Positions 51,258-59,488 of a DNA stretch of 64,000 bases are shown piece after piece; the first letter of the stretch is position 1, and every line of letters begins with the position of its first letter. Under the pieces are notes generated by a model, which saw only the letters and a program-made list of their open reading frames with translations, had not been told where the DNA came from and did no database searches. A program made the position numbers and the translations under genes. The stretch is from JAGVPT01 sp035505655 (GTDB taxonomy: Bacteria; Bacteroidota; Ignavibacteria; UBA10030; UBA8401), in assembly GCA_035505655.1 (NCBI GenBank), contig DATJQP010000063.1, positions 47,072-111,071 of the forward strand, given 5' to 3'.

Positions 51258-51746
51258 CTACCTGGAGTACTCCTCATCCCCCCATTCGACCACCTCGAGC
51301 CGGACTCTTGCCGTCCCGGTTCCTTTCATGCCAAGCTGGGTCGCCGCGGCGAGGGAAAGGTCGATGATGCGATCGAGTTTGAACGGACCACGGTCGTTGA
51401 TTCTCACGATCACCGACCGCTTGTTCTCGAGGTTCGTCACTTTCACTTTCGTGTTGAATGGAAACGACCGATGGGCGGCGGTGAACTTGTACATATCGTA
51501 CGTCTCCCCGTCCGCCGTTTTCTTGCCGTTGAAATCGTCCGCGTAGTAGGAGGCGATTCCCTCAAGGGTCTTCCCCGCTTTCGTCGCCGTGCTTCCTTCA
51601 CGGGGCTTTGCCTCTCTCGTTTTCTCCCGGGTAAACCGGGGAGAGGAGGCACAGCCGGCCATCAGCACGGCCGCCGCTACCCAGAGTGAAACCAGCCGGG
51701 CAAGTTTCAGGACCGCTACGTTATCGGGCCGGCCGGGATCGTTCAC
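51258..51746 (-). CDS. rlpA: RlpA-like septal-ring lipoprotein
   Basis: The 162-residue protein has a lipoprotein signal ending in LMAGC (C32) and a double-psi beta-barrel: GIASYYADDFNGKKTADGE, then TKVKVTNLENKRSVIVRINDRGPF, with the conserved NDRGPF, and IIDLSLAAATQLGM. RlpA proteins cleave denuded glycan strands or organise septal peptidoglycan. No SPOR domain is present. The start is GTG at 51746. It lies 32 bases after manC in an operon that also contains alr. Confidence 0.9.
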   Translation of the reverse strand: MNDPGRPDNVAVLKLARLVSLWVAAAVLMAGCASSPRFTREKTREAKPREGSTATKAGKTLEGIASYYADDFNGKKTADGETYDMYKFTAAHRSFPFNTKVKVTNLENKRSVIVRINDRGPFKLDRIIDLSLAAATQLGMKGTGTARVRLEVVEWGDEEYSR

Positions 51747-51778
51747 AATGTGACCGTAATCTGTTCTTCCTCGAAGGG

Positions 51779-52876
51779 CTACAGGTACTCGTTCATCTGC
51801 TTCCTGCGCAGATGGTCGACGATCTCCTTGACATCCTGCGTTGAACCCCGTTTGCAGACGAGGATCGCATCACTGGTATTGATGATGATGATGTCGTCAA
51901 GACCGACCGTTGCAACCAGCTTGTCGTCGCTGTGGATGTAGGACCCCTTCGTGTCGAGGGTGATGACCTTCCCGCGGGCAAAGTTGCCGTGTTCATCCTT
52001 CTGCGAGAGCCGGTACACCTCATCCCACGAACCGACATCGCTCCAGCCGAAGTCGCCTCTGATGACAAGAACGCCGGTCGCTTTTTCCATGACGCCGTAA
52101 TCGATCGAGATGCCACGAATGACGCCGTAGGCATGTTCTAGACTCTGCTCAAGCAGAGAAGTGCCCATCGACGGCTCGATCTCCATGAGGGTATCGTAGA
52201 GCTCAGGGATTGACTTCTTGATTTCGCCGAGGATGACATCGGCACGCCAGATGAACATCCCGCTGTTCCAAAGGAAATCACCGCTCTCGACGAATTTCTG
52301 GGCGGTCTGGAGGTTAGGCTTCTCGGCAAAGGTCTTCACCTTGAACACTCCCGCCGGCAGCGACCCATTCCGGCCCGCCTCCTCTTCAATAAACTGAATG
52401 TAGCCGTATCCTGTCTCGGGGTGAGTCGGCTGAATGCCTATCGTCGTGAGCGACGCTTGACGCTTTGCCAGGTCCACCGCAACTCCGAGAACCCGTCGGA
52501 ACTCCTTTTCATCGGCGATTAAATGGTCGGCCGGGAGAACGACCATGACACCATTGGGATCCAGCCGGCGGACGAACATCGCCGCGAGGCCGATACACGG
52601 TGCTGTGTTCCGGCCGATCGGCTCGACAAGCACATTCTCGGACGGGACATTCGGCAGTTGCTTTACGATCGCGGCCTTCTGAAGTTTGTTCGTAACGACG
52701 AAGACATTTTTCGGATCGACAAACCCCTCGAGCCGGTCGACCGTGCTCTGAATCATTGTCCGGTCACCGGCGATGCCCATCAGTTGCTTCGGGGATCGTT
52801 CACGGCTGCGGGGCCAGAAACGTGAACCGACTCCGCCCGCCATGATGACGGCATAGACGTTCGAATCCTTACTCAC
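51779..52876 (-). CDS. manC: Mannose-1-phosphate guanylyltransferase
   Basis: The 365-residue nucleotidyltransferase has the signature AGGVGSRFWPRSRERSPKQL at the N-terminus, then VEPIGRNTAPCIGLAA, VVLPADHLI, KTFAEKPNLQTAQKF and FLWNSGMFIWRAD, followed by WSDVGSW. It makes GDP-mannose from GTP and mannose-1-phosphate for surface glycans. The isomerase half of bifunctional ManC is absent. The start is GTG at 52876, 9 bases after the previous gene. GDP-mannose would feed LPS or exopolysaccharide. Confidence 0.95.
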   Translation of the reverse strand: MSKDSNVYAVIMAGGVGSRFWPRSRERSPKQLMGIAGDRTMIQSTVDRLEGFVDPKNVFVVTNKLQKAAIVKQLPNVPSENVLVEPIGRNTAPCIGLAAMFVRRLDPNGVMVVLPADHLIADEKEFRRVLGVAVDLAKRQASLTTIGIQPTHPETGYGYIQFIEEEAGRNGSLPAGVFKVKTFAEKPNLQTAQKFVESGDFLWNSGMFIWRADVILGEIKKSIPELYDTLMEIEPSMGTSLLEQSLEHAYGVIRGISIDYGVMEKATGVLVIRGDFGWSDVGSWDEVYRLSQKDEHGNFARGKVITLDTKGSYIHSDDKLVATVGLDDIIIINTSDAILVCKRGSTQDVKEIVDHLRRKQMNEYL

Positions 52877-52885
52877 TCGGCACCT

Positions 52886-53788
52886 TCAAGTTTTTAACGT
52901 GGCCTCTGGATTCCTGAGCATCTCGGTGACTCCGTGAAGTACTTCAGCGCCATTCGACCGCTCCTTAAGCGCTTTCGACAGACGTTCCCCCGCCTCACGC
53001 ATCAGCGACGCGACTTTCGGATCCTGGGTCGACCCGGAGGAATCAACGAACGCGATGAACTTCGAAACGGACTGGAAGAATTCCAGAACATCTTTCTTGC
53101 TCTGTGCCCTGGCCACGTCCGTCGAGCTCTTGGCAATCATTCCGAGAACAGCGAAGACACTCTTTCTCTCGGATGGGGCCTTTTCCTCCAGCTTCGAGAC
53201 AATTTCCGTAAATCGCTGAAAGCCGAGAAGGAGATTCTGATCCAGGAGATCTGAAAGCGCCGGAGGCTCAGGCTCAGCCGGAGGCGGCGGACTGGGAGGC
53301 TCCTCGGCGAGAATCGGTGCCTCCTGATGAACTTCCTGCACGGGCTCTTCCGCGGGGATGTCTGCGGCGGCTCCATCGTTCTCCGCGGACGGTACCGGCT
53401 GCTCGGGCGAGAAGACCTCCGCGAGAGGCGCTTCGGCAACGGCTGGCTGATCCGGCTGAGGAGGTTCGGACGGGGCGTCAAAAGGCTCGCTGAGAAATGC
53501 CTCAAAAAGCTTATCGCTGATGAGGGTTGCGTCCGCATCGAACTGATCGGGCGAGAAATCTTCACCCGACGCGGATACCCGCCTCATAACCCATTCCATC
53601 GACAGCGCGGCCTTCGTGAATCCATTGACCCTCTGAAGGCGTCCAAGCTCATCCGGAAGGTTTACGGCTCCTTCGAGTTTCTCCGCGAGCTGCCCCATTT
53701 TCGCCGCGTGGAACGGGATAAGACTATCCTGCAACCCCGTCCGGGTGCGGTGAAGAACCTGCATGAGATATTGTTCAGGATCGTCCAT
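52886..53788 (-). CDS. Hypothetical protein with proline/glutamate-rich linker
   Basis: The protein is 300 residues from the ATG at 53788, which overlaps the alr 3' end by 14 bases. A helical N-terminal part (about 1-110) and a helical C-terminal part (about 190-300) are separated by a low-complexity acidic linker rich in P, E and A (EEPPSPPPPAEPEPP). No signal peptide or membrane segment is seen. I do not recognise the family. The overlap with alr and 9-base gap to manC show it is co-expressed with envelope genes. Confidence 0.75.
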   Translation of the reverse strand: MDDPEQYLMQVLHRTRTGLQDSLIPFHAAKMGQLAEKLEGAVNLPDELGRLQRVNGFTKAALSMEWVMRRVSASGEDFSPDQFDADATLISDKLFEAFLSEPFDAPSEPPQPDQPAVAEAPLAEVFSPEQPVPSAENDGAAADIPAEEPVQEVHQEAPILAEEPPSPPPPAEPEPPALSDLLDQNLLLGFQRFTEIVSKLEEKAPSERKSVFAVLGMIAKSSTDVARAQSKKDVLEFFQSVSKFIAFVDSSGSTQDPKVASLMREAGERLSKALKERSNGAEVLHGVTEMLRNPEATLKT

Positions 53789-54899
53789 GGATGTAGTTCC
53801 TGGGTACTCTTTCGGTGATCGAACAGCAAACTTCGTAGGGGATCGTCCCGAGCTGATCCGAGATCTGCCAGATCGAGATTTCCTCTTTTCCATCCTTCCC
53901 CATGAGCGTGACGCGATCGCCCACCTTGCACGACGACCTGATGCCCACGTCGATCATCACCTGGTCCATGCAAATGGTGCCGACCACGGGGAACCTTTTT
54001 CCGTTGACGAGAACGCTTGCTTTGTTCGTCAGCCGCCGGCTGAATCCGTCGCCGTATCCGATCGCGACCGAGCCGATCGTTGTCCTTCCCCGGGTGAAAT
54101 AGCGTCGGCCATAACTGATGCTCGTCCCCTTCTCCACCGTCTTCATGAATTCGATCCTGGATCGAAGCGACATCGCCGGCCTGAGCGGCAGCATCGGCGA
54201 AACGGTACGGGAAGGAGGGTGGCCATAGATCATGATCCCCGGCCTGACAAGGTCAAAATACGAGTCCGGATGTTGAAGGATTGCCCCGCTGTTCGCGCAG
54301 TGTTTCAGGGGGATGTCGAAGCCGGCGGCATGGAGGGCAGCGAGGAGGGATTTGAAGGTCGAGAGTTGCCTTTTCGCGAACGTATGGTCCCTATCGTCGG
54401 AGGTGGCAAAATGGGTAAATACTCCAGCAACCTTGAGGTGTTTCAGCTTCCTCAGCTCCTCGACGAACGCGACTGCATCGACGGGGGGTATGCCGATCCG
54501 TCCCATGCCGGTATCGACTTTCACATGGATGATTCCCTCCCCTCCGGTTCGTGCAGCGACGTGGTCGAGCTTTCGGGCGACCGCCATCGAGCAGACCGTG
54601 GCCTCAAGGCCGTGCTTGACGAAAAGTTCGAGTTGCGGCTCGGGAGCCGCTGTGAGGACTAGAACAGGAGCCGCGATTCCGTTCTCGCGCAACTGGATCC
54701 CCTCCTCGACGATTGCGACTCCGAAGTACCCTGCGGTCCCGTCTTTGAGAATCGACCGTGCAACCTGAATCATACCGTGGCCGTACGCGTTTGCCTTCAC
54801 GACCGCCATAATGAGCGGCCGTCTTCCGACCTTCTTCCGAATCTGTTTGAGATTATAATGGATGGCGCCGAGGTCGATTTCCGCGTACGTCGGTCTCAT
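53775..54899 (-). CDS. alr: Alanine racemase
   Basis: The 374-residue PLP enzyme makes D-alanine for peptidoglycan. The PLP lysine is K35 in VVKANAYGHG. YGHPPSRTV, ISYGRRYFT (catalytic tyrosine region) and GTICMDQVMIDVG are conserved. Length is normal. It is the first gene of the operon alr-hypothetical-manC-rlpA-rpiB-like, with its own promoter just downstream of the atpC terminator. Confidence 0.96.
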   Translation of the reverse strand: MRPTYAEIDLGAIHYNLKQIRKKVGRRPLIMAVVKANAYGHGMIQVARSILKDGTAGYFGVAIVEEGIQLRENGIAAPVLVLTAAPEPQLELFVKHGLEATVCSMAVARKLDHVAARTGGEGIIHVKVDTGMGRIGIPPVDAVAFVEELRKLKHLKVAGVFTHFATSDDRDHTFAKRQLSTFKSLLAALHAAGFDIPLKHCANSGAILQHPDSYFDLVRPGIMIYGHPPSRTVSPMLPLRPAMSLRSRIEFMKTVEKGTSISYGRRYFTRGRTTIGSVAIGYGDGFSRRLTNKASVLVNGKRFPVVGTICMDQVMIDVGIRSSCKVGDRVTLMGKDGKEEISIWQISDQLGTIPYEVCCSITERVPRNYIHGRS

Positions 54900-54931
54900 G
54901 ATGTCAGGAGTCGTGAGTGGCTTTCACGGGG

Positions 54932-54962
54932 CCAATATACCAGATAAATGAGGAAGAATCAA
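54932..54962 (-). promoter_or_regulatory. Promoter of the alr operon
   Basis: On the minus strand TTG (54962-54960), 20 bases, TATATTGG (54939-54932), in a TTGATTC context. It begins 9 bases after the atpC terminator. Leader of about 29 bases. Confidence 0.65.
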
Positions 54963-54970
54963 CGCGGGAA

Positions 54971-55005
54971 CAAAAAGGCCCACAAACGAGAATGCATTTG
55001 TGGGC
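54971..55005 (-). terminator. Intrinsic terminator of atpDC
   Basis: On the minus strand GCCCACAAA (55005-54997) pairs perfectly with TTTGTGGGC (54986-54978), followed by CTTTTTG. It lies 26 bases after the atpC stop. Confidence 0.88.
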
Positions 55006-55031
55006 TCTCTGTGACTCTTCGGAACGATGAA

Positions 55032-55439
55032 TTAGCGGCTTCCCGCGATCTTCAACCGGTTGACTGCGCGGATCAGGGCCGCGCGGGCACGCTCTTCATC
55101 GACTGTTTCCATTTTCCTCAGTCTCTCCGAGGCGCGCTGCCTCGCCTCCTCCGCCCTCTTCACGTCGATCTCGTCCGATCGTTCTGCGGTCTCGGCGAGA
55201 AGGATGACCTTGTTGTCCTTCACCTCGACGAAACCGCCGCTTGTCGCGTAGCTGGATTCAACTCCGGCCCCATCGGTAAGCTTGACGCGGCCCACGGCGA
55301 TCGCCGCAAGGAGCGGTGCATGGCTCCGCAACACTTGGAATCCTCCTTCGACTCCGGGTGCACTGAAACTCTGGACCTCTCCCGAGTATACGACGCGGTT
55401 CGGTGTTACAATATCAAGGGTGAAATTCTTCGATGCCAT
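55032..55439 (-). CDS. atpC: F1 ATP synthase epsilon subunit
   Basis: The 135-residue protein starts FTLDIVTPNRVVYSGEVQ, continues with GGFQVLRSHAPLLAAIAVGRVKL and GGFVEVKDNKVILLAETAERSDEID, and ends in a helical hairpin. This is the epsilon subunit of the F1 stalk, which couples and inhibits ATP hydrolysis. I chose the ATG at 55439. A GTG at 55463 overlaps the atpD stop in a GTGA and would add 8 residues, so translational coupling is possible. Confidence 0.93.
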   Translation of the reverse strand: MASKNFTLDIVTPNRVVYSGEVQSFSAPGVEGGFQVLRSHAPLLAAIAVGRVKLTDGAGVESSYATSGGFVEVKDNKVILLAETAERSDEIDVKRAEEARQRASERLRKMETVDEERARAALIRAVNRLKIAGSR

Positions 55440-55459
55440 GAGTGTCTGGTTGCGTGATG

Positions 55460-56869
55460 TCACGCTGCCTGGAGTTTCTTTCCCTGCTCGACCGCTTCTT
55501 CGATCGTTCCGACCATATAAAATGCGTTCTCGGGGAGATAGTCGTAATCTCCGTTGATGATCCCCTTGAATCCCTTGATGGTGTCTCCCAGCTTGACGTA
55601 TTTGCCGGGGACGCCGGAGAATTGTTCCGCGGTGAAGAAGGGTTGCGAGAGAAACTTCTGCACCCTTCGTGCCCGCTGGACGACGAGCTTGTCCTCATCG
55701 GAGAGTTCGTCCATCCCGAGGATATTGATGATATCCTGGAGGTCCTTGTAGGACTGCAAAATATTCTTCACCATTCTCGCCACATCGTAATGCTCCTGCC
55801 CGATGATCTCGGGATCCATGATCCTGGACGTTGAGTCGAGCGGATCGACGGCGGGGTAAATCCCCATGTCGGAAATCTGGCGGCTTAAAACGGTGGTGGC
55901 GTCGAGATGGGAAAATGTCGTGGCCGGGGCCGGGTCAGTGAGGTCGTCCGCGGGGACGTAGATGGCCTGCACCGACGTAATCGAGCCTTTCTTGGTCGAC
56001 GTGATGCGCTCCTGGAGCGCGCCCATCTCCGTCGCAAGGGTCGGCTGGTAACCGACCGCCGAAGGCATGCGTCCGAGCAGTGCGGAGACCTCGGATCCGG
56101 CCTGAGTGAAGCGAAAGATGTTGTCGATGAAAAGAAGGACGTCCTTCCCCTCAACATCCCGGAAATATTCGGCAGTTGTCAGCCCGGTGAGTCCGACGCG
56201 GAGTCTTGCCCCCGGCGGCTCATTCATCTGACCGAAAATGAGCGCTGTTTTTTCGAGAACTCCCGAGGCCCTCATATCAAGCCACAGGTCGTTTCCTTCA
56301 CGAGTTCTTTCCCCCACGCCCGCGAAGACCGAGTATCCTCCGTGCTCCTTGGCGATATTGTGGATGAGCTCAGTGATGAGAACCGTTTTTCCCACTCCTG
56401 CACCGCCAAAGAGGCCGGTCTTTCCGCCCTTTGTGTAGGGCTCGAGCAGGTCGATGACCTTGATACCCGTCTCGAACATCTCCTTCTGCGTCCGCTGCTC
56501 GGTGAAGTCCGGAGCCGGACGGTGGATCGGGAGATAGGCCTTCGCCTCCACCGGCCCCAGCGCGTCGATCGGTTTGCCGATGATATTCAGCAGCCTTCCG
56601 AGCACTTTCGGACCCACGGGGACTTTGATCGGCTCGCCGGTGTCGATTGCCTTCATGCCGCGGACAAGGCCGTCCGTCGAATCCATCGCAACCGTGCGCA
56701 CCCGACTCTCACCGAGGTGCTGTTGCACCTCCACCACAAGATCTTCCTGCTCCCCTTCAACGTTGGTTCTCGGGATAATGACTGCATTGAGGATTTGCGG
56801 GAGCGTGGAACCGGAAAAGTCGATGTCGATCACGGGTCCGATAACCTGGACAATCTTGCCTTCCGTCAT
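55460..56869 (-). CDS. atpD: F1 ATP synthase beta subunit
   Basis: The 469-residue catalytic subunit has the Walker A motif GGAGVGKT, FAGVGERTREGNDLW, MNEPPGARLRVGLTGLT, LLFIDNIFRFTQAGSEVSAL and LGRMPSAVGYQPTL. It forms the ATP-making sites of F1. Only atpC follows; the genes for the other subunits (a, b, c, alpha, gamma, delta) are not here, so the ATP synthase genes are split into at least two loci. A good promoter lies 40 bases upstream. Confidence 0.97.
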   Translation of the reverse strand: MTEGKIVQVIGPVIDIDFSGSTLPQILNAVIIPRTNVEGEQEDLVVEVQQHLGESRVRTVAMDSTDGLVRGMKAIDTGEPIKVPVGPKVLGRLLNIIGKPIDALGPVEAKAYLPIHRPAPDFTEQRTQKEMFETGIKVIDLLEPYTKGGKTGLFGGAGVGKTVLITELIHNIAKEHGGYSVFAGVGERTREGNDLWLDMRASGVLEKTALIFGQMNEPPGARLRVGLTGLTTAEYFRDVEGKDVLLFIDNIFRFTQAGSEVSALLGRMPSAVGYQPTLATEMGALQERITSTKKGSITSVQAIYVPADDLTDPAPATTFSHLDATTVLSRQISDMGIYPAVDPLDSTSRIMDPEIIGQEHYDVARMVKNILQSYKDLQDIINILGMDELSDEDKLVVQRARRVQKFLSQPFFTAEQFSGVPGKYVKLGDTIKGFKGIINGDYDYLPENAFYMVGTIEEAVEQGKKLQAA

Positions 56870-56912
56870 GGGTTGCCTTTCGTGTGCGTGGTGGAGTCCA
56901 AAACTCAGTCAG

Positions 56913-56944
56913 CAAAGCTAATGTACGAAATCTCGGGTGAACAA
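56913..56944 (-). promoter_or_regulatory. Promoter of atpDC
   Basis: On the minus strand TTG (56944-56942), 21 bases, TAGCTTTG (56920-56913), a perfect -7 match. Leader of about 40 bases. Confidence 0.65.
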
Positions 56945-56962
56945 TCAATGCAAAAAGAGTGC

Positions 56963-56999
56963 GGGGGTTCGGGGGTGCATGGGTTCTGGGGTTAGAGGG
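56963..56999 (+). other. G-quadruplex-capable degenerate repeat
   Basis: On the plus strand five G-tracts (5, 5, 3, 4 and 3 bases) are separated by 3-5 bases; the pattern GGGTTC/GGGTTA recurs, so it looks like a degenerate short repeat. It lies about 20 bases upstream of the atpD -33 box, in the 212-base gap after ypdA. Confidence 0.6.
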
Positions 57000-57081
57000 T
57001 GCAGAGGTTGAGGCTGTTGGCCTTGCAGGGCCTTCAACCCGCGACACTGCCAGGCGAAGATCGCGAATGGCACTGGCATTC

Positions 57082-58038
57082 CTATCGGCCGACGACGGTG
57101 TCGATGATGAGCTTCCCGTGCAACCGACCGTTTTCGATGAAGATCTTGTTGTTGTTTCGTCCCGCCGCAATGGAGCCCGCCACGAATATTCCTTTCACCG
57201 TCGTCTCCATAGTCTTTGGATCGTGTACCGGGGCGAGGCTCTCGGGGTCGAGAACAAGGCCGGCGGTTCTCATCAGGGATTCGTCCGGGTGGTAACCGAT
57301 GAGCACAAAAGTGAAGTCATTCGGAAGAATGAGTTCTTTTCCGGTAGCGTCTCTCAGAACAAGTGACTTCTCCCGGATCGAGGTAACGGTGGCTGAGAAG
57401 TACGCCGCCACCGATCCTTCCTTGATTCGATTCTCAATATCCGGAAGTATCCAATACTTGATCCCTTCACTGAGTTTCTCCCTCCGGTGGATCAGCGTTA
57501 CCTCCGCGCCATGACGGTAAAGCTCCAACGCCGCGATCGCGGCTGAGTTTTTCCCTCCTACGACAGCGACTTTCCGGCGGAAGAATGCAAATGGCTCGTC
57601 ATAGTAGTGAGAGACGTTAGGAAGGCTCTCGCCGGGTACCCCAAGAAGGTTGGGTTGATCGAAGTAGCCGGTGGCAAGAACGATAGTGCGCGTTTGATAG
57701 GTCCCGGCATCCGTCGCCACGTTGAATTCCCCGGTCGCGCCCCGGATGGTCTCCACCGCCTCAAAGAGCCTTAAGGAAAGCCCAAAGTATTCTGCGACGC
57801 GGGCGTAATATTCAAGCCCCTCGGCCCGGGAAGGTCTCATCGAAGCCGAGGTAAAAGGGACACCGCCGATCTCAAGAAGCTCGGGGGTTGAGAAAAAGAG
57901 CATTCCCTTCGGAAACCCATGAATGCTGTTGACGATGGCGCCTTTGTCGATGAGCAAATAGTCGAGGCCGGCTCTCTTGGCCTCGATCGCCGTCGCGAGC
58001 CCGGCGGGCCCCGCTCCGATGATTACAATGTCATGCAT
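57082..58038 (-). CDS. ypdA: YpdA-like FAD-dependent reductase (putative bacillithiol disulfide reductase)
   Basis: The 318-residue protein has an FAD-binding IIGAGPAGLATAIEA at the N-terminus and an NADPH-binding VVGGKNSAAIAALEL in the middle. It lacks the CxxC of thioredoxin reductase, as expected for YpdA. PKGMLFFSTPELLEIGG, TGYFDQPNLLGVPGE and VFIAGSI-like ends match that family, which reduces bacillithiol disulfide. This suggests the organism uses bacillithiol or a similar thiol. No bsh genes are in the window to confirm it. It is followed by the G-rich repeat and atpD. Confidence 0.88.
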   Translation of the reverse strand: MHDIVIIGAGPAGLATAIEAKRAGLDYLLIDKGAIVNSIHGFPKGMLFFSTPELLEIGGVPFTSASMRPSRAEGLEYYARVAEYFGLSLRLFEAVETIRGATGEFNVATDAGTYQTRTIVLATGYFDQPNLLGVPGESLPNVSHYYDEPFAFFRRKVAVVGGKNSAAIAALELYRHGAEVTLIHRREKLSEGIKYWILPDIENRIKEGSVAAYFSATVTSIREKSLVLRDATGKELILPNDFTFVLIGYHPDESLMRTAGLVLDPESLAPVHDPKTMETTVKGIFVAGSIAAGRNNNKIFIENGRLHGKLIIDTVVGR

Positions 58039-58112
58039 GCCGGTCCTTTTACAAAAAATCCGTCACCCTGTCGTTCCAAGGAGACGGACTCTTCATTGTC
58101 TGCAATCGGTGA

Positions 58113-58187
58113 TGGAGCTGAAGGTGGGATTTGAACCCACGACCTGCGGTTTACGAAACCGCTGCTCTACCGCTGAGCTACTTCAGC
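58113..58187 (-). tRNA. tRNA-Thr (anticodon CGT)
   Basis: On the minus strand a 75-base tRNA with encoded CCA: acceptor GCTGAAG/CTTCAGC, D stem GCTC/GAGC, anticodon stem GCGGT/ACCGC around loop TTCGTAA, T stem GTGGG/CCCAC with loop TTCAAAT, discriminator T. Anticodon CGT reads ACG (Thr). The promoter at 58240-58270 lies about 50 bases upstream, overlapping the end of the next gene. Confidence 0.97.
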
Positions 58188-58239
58188 GAGCTGCGCCGCG
58201 CACATTAGCTCACCCTTCGGAATTGACTCAAGGCGCTCC

Positions 58240-58270
58240 ACAATATAGTAAATTCAGAAGAAAATTCCAA
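58240..58270 (-). promoter_or_regulatory. Promoter of tRNA-Thr
   Basis: On the minus strand TTG (58270-58268), 20 bases, TATATTGT (58247-58240). It overlaps the last codons of the outer-membrane-type gene. Confidence 0.55.
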
Positions 58271-59045
58271 CGAACGGACCATGGACAAGCCGGGTGTAGT
58301 TCAGCGTTGCGTCCGACATCGTCCATCGCTGGATTTCAAAGCGGTACCCTGCCGTCAGCCCATCGCCGATAACACCGCGAAAAAGAAACTGGAGTTCGCC
58401 CATCGCCGCGGTCGATGTGCCGCTCTGAAGCGAAAACCCAGCCGAGCTGTAATAAACGAGCCCAACGCCCGTGCACTGAACCGCATACCCTTCGCCGACC
58501 TGCTTGTACTTCAGACCGGTGCCGACGCCGATATCGGCGATGTTGAAGTCCTTGGTGGAGTTCGACGATCCGGTTGCCTGCACATAGTTCGTCGAGAAGA
58601 CAATCGGAAGGAAGAAGTTCGAGCGGGCCGGGTTGCCGACAAGTGAGATATCCGTGATCGACTCGGCGGCGATCACAAATTCCGTTCGGGATGAATTGTT
58701 GAAGTTGTAGGAGGAGAAACCGATGGCGATCCGTAACCCCATCTGCCGGAATTCGGCGAGCCAGAGAGGCGATTTGAATCGTATCCGGCCCGAGTCGGGT
58801 TCTGAATTGCCGGATAATGGTTTGAACGATTGAGCGCAGGCGCTTACACCGATCGAACGGTAGTCCGAGAGAGAGGGCTCCTCCTCATCGAACATCTGTG
58901 CGAAGCCTCGTCCAGCGAGACACCATGTGGCAAGAATAAGCACTGACACCCTGATGCGCCAGCCCGTGGGCCCCGTACAAAGGAAGCGTGCCGCGAGGGT
59001 CGGCGTTGAATGAGAAAAGCGTGGAACGTATATTGCAGTGGACAT
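58254..59045 (-). CDS. Hypothetical exported (outer-membrane-type) protein
   Basis: The frame encodes 263 residues. A hydrophobic segment IRVSVLILATWCLAGRGFAQ looks like a signal peptide but begins at about residue 30, so the true start may be a GTG near 58952 or another codon; the ATG at 59045 overlaps the divergent gene's promoter. The mature part is beta-rich with alternating hydrophobic strands (LWLAEFRQMGLRIAIGFSSYNF, GDGLTAGYRFEIQRW) and ends in an aromatic residue (GPFVGIFF), as in outer-membrane barrels. Function unknown. Confidence 0.65.
   Translation of the reverse strand: MSTAIYVPRFSHSTPTLAARFLCTGPTGWRIRVSVLILATWCLAGRGFAQMFDEEEPSLSDYRSIGVSACAQSFKPLSGNSEPDSGRIRFKSPLWLAEFRQMGLRIAIGFSSYNFNNSSRTEFVIAAESITDISLVGNPARSNFFLPIVFSTNYVQATGSSNSTKDFNIADIGVGTGLKYKQVGEGYAVQCTGVGLVYYSSAGFSLQSGTSTAAMGELQFLFRGVIGDGLTAGYRFEIQRWTMSDATLNYTRLVHGPFVGIFF
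59006..59036 (+). promoter_or_regulatory. Promoter of the CX4CH lipoprotein gene
   Basis: TTG (59006-59008), 20 bases, TATATTGC (59029-59036). It excludes the upstream ATG at 59010 as a start. Leader of about 21 bases. Confidence 0.6.
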
Positions 59046-59060
59046 CCTATTTCACTCTCG

Positions 59061-59483
59061 ATGACTTACCGCACAAACCTGGCCCGGAGGATAGCATTCG
59101 TTGTCGCAACGACGGGGCTTGCTCTCCTCACCGGCTGTAAGAACAGCTCGAATCCGATCACGAACCTCGATCAGATCGTCTTCCCCGCCAGCGGGATAAG
59201 CTACGAGCGAACTGTTCAGCCGCTTTTCAACGTCGGGTGCACGCTCTCCGGTTGCCATGACAGAGCAACAACCGAGAACAATAATCTCGACCTAACGAGC
59301 TACGCCGGTCTCAAAGCGGATCTCCTTGTGGTGATCCCGGGCGACACCGGCAAAAGCAAACTCGTCTGGAATATCGAAGGGCGACCCGGTTCCGCACCGA
59401 TGCCTCCGTCGAAACCTCTCAATGAGAATCAAATCACGGGGTTGAAGCAATGGATCCTCGAAGGCGCGAAAGACACTCCGTAA
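59061..59483 (+). CDS. Cytochrome-like lipoprotein with CX4CH motif
   Basis: The 140-residue protein has a lipoprotein signal ending in LLTGC and then TVQPLFNVGCTLSGCHD. This is a C-x4-C-H heme-type motif as found in planctomycete-cytochrome-like domains of FCB bacteria, followed by LDLTSYAGLKADLLVVIPGDTGKSKLVWNIEGR and a C-terminal PPSKPLNENQITGLKQWILEGA. The latter two match the PSD1/cytochrome c region that follows the heme. Heme binding is likely but CX4CH is less usual than CXXCH. It diverges from the outer-membrane-type gene. Confidence 0.75.
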   Translation: MTYRTNLARRIAFVVATTGLALLTGCKNSSNPITNLDQIVFPASGISYERTVQPLFNVGCTLSGCHDRATTENNNLDLTSYAGLKADLLVVIPGDTGKSKLVWNIEGRPGSAPMPPSKPLNENQITGLKQWILEGAKDTP

Positions 59484-59488
59484 CCGGT

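Noticed and set aside
55907..56995. A 362-residue plus-strand frame across atpD.
   Set aside because: It is antisense to the very conserved atpD and has no recognisable domain; its end falls in the G-rich repeat.
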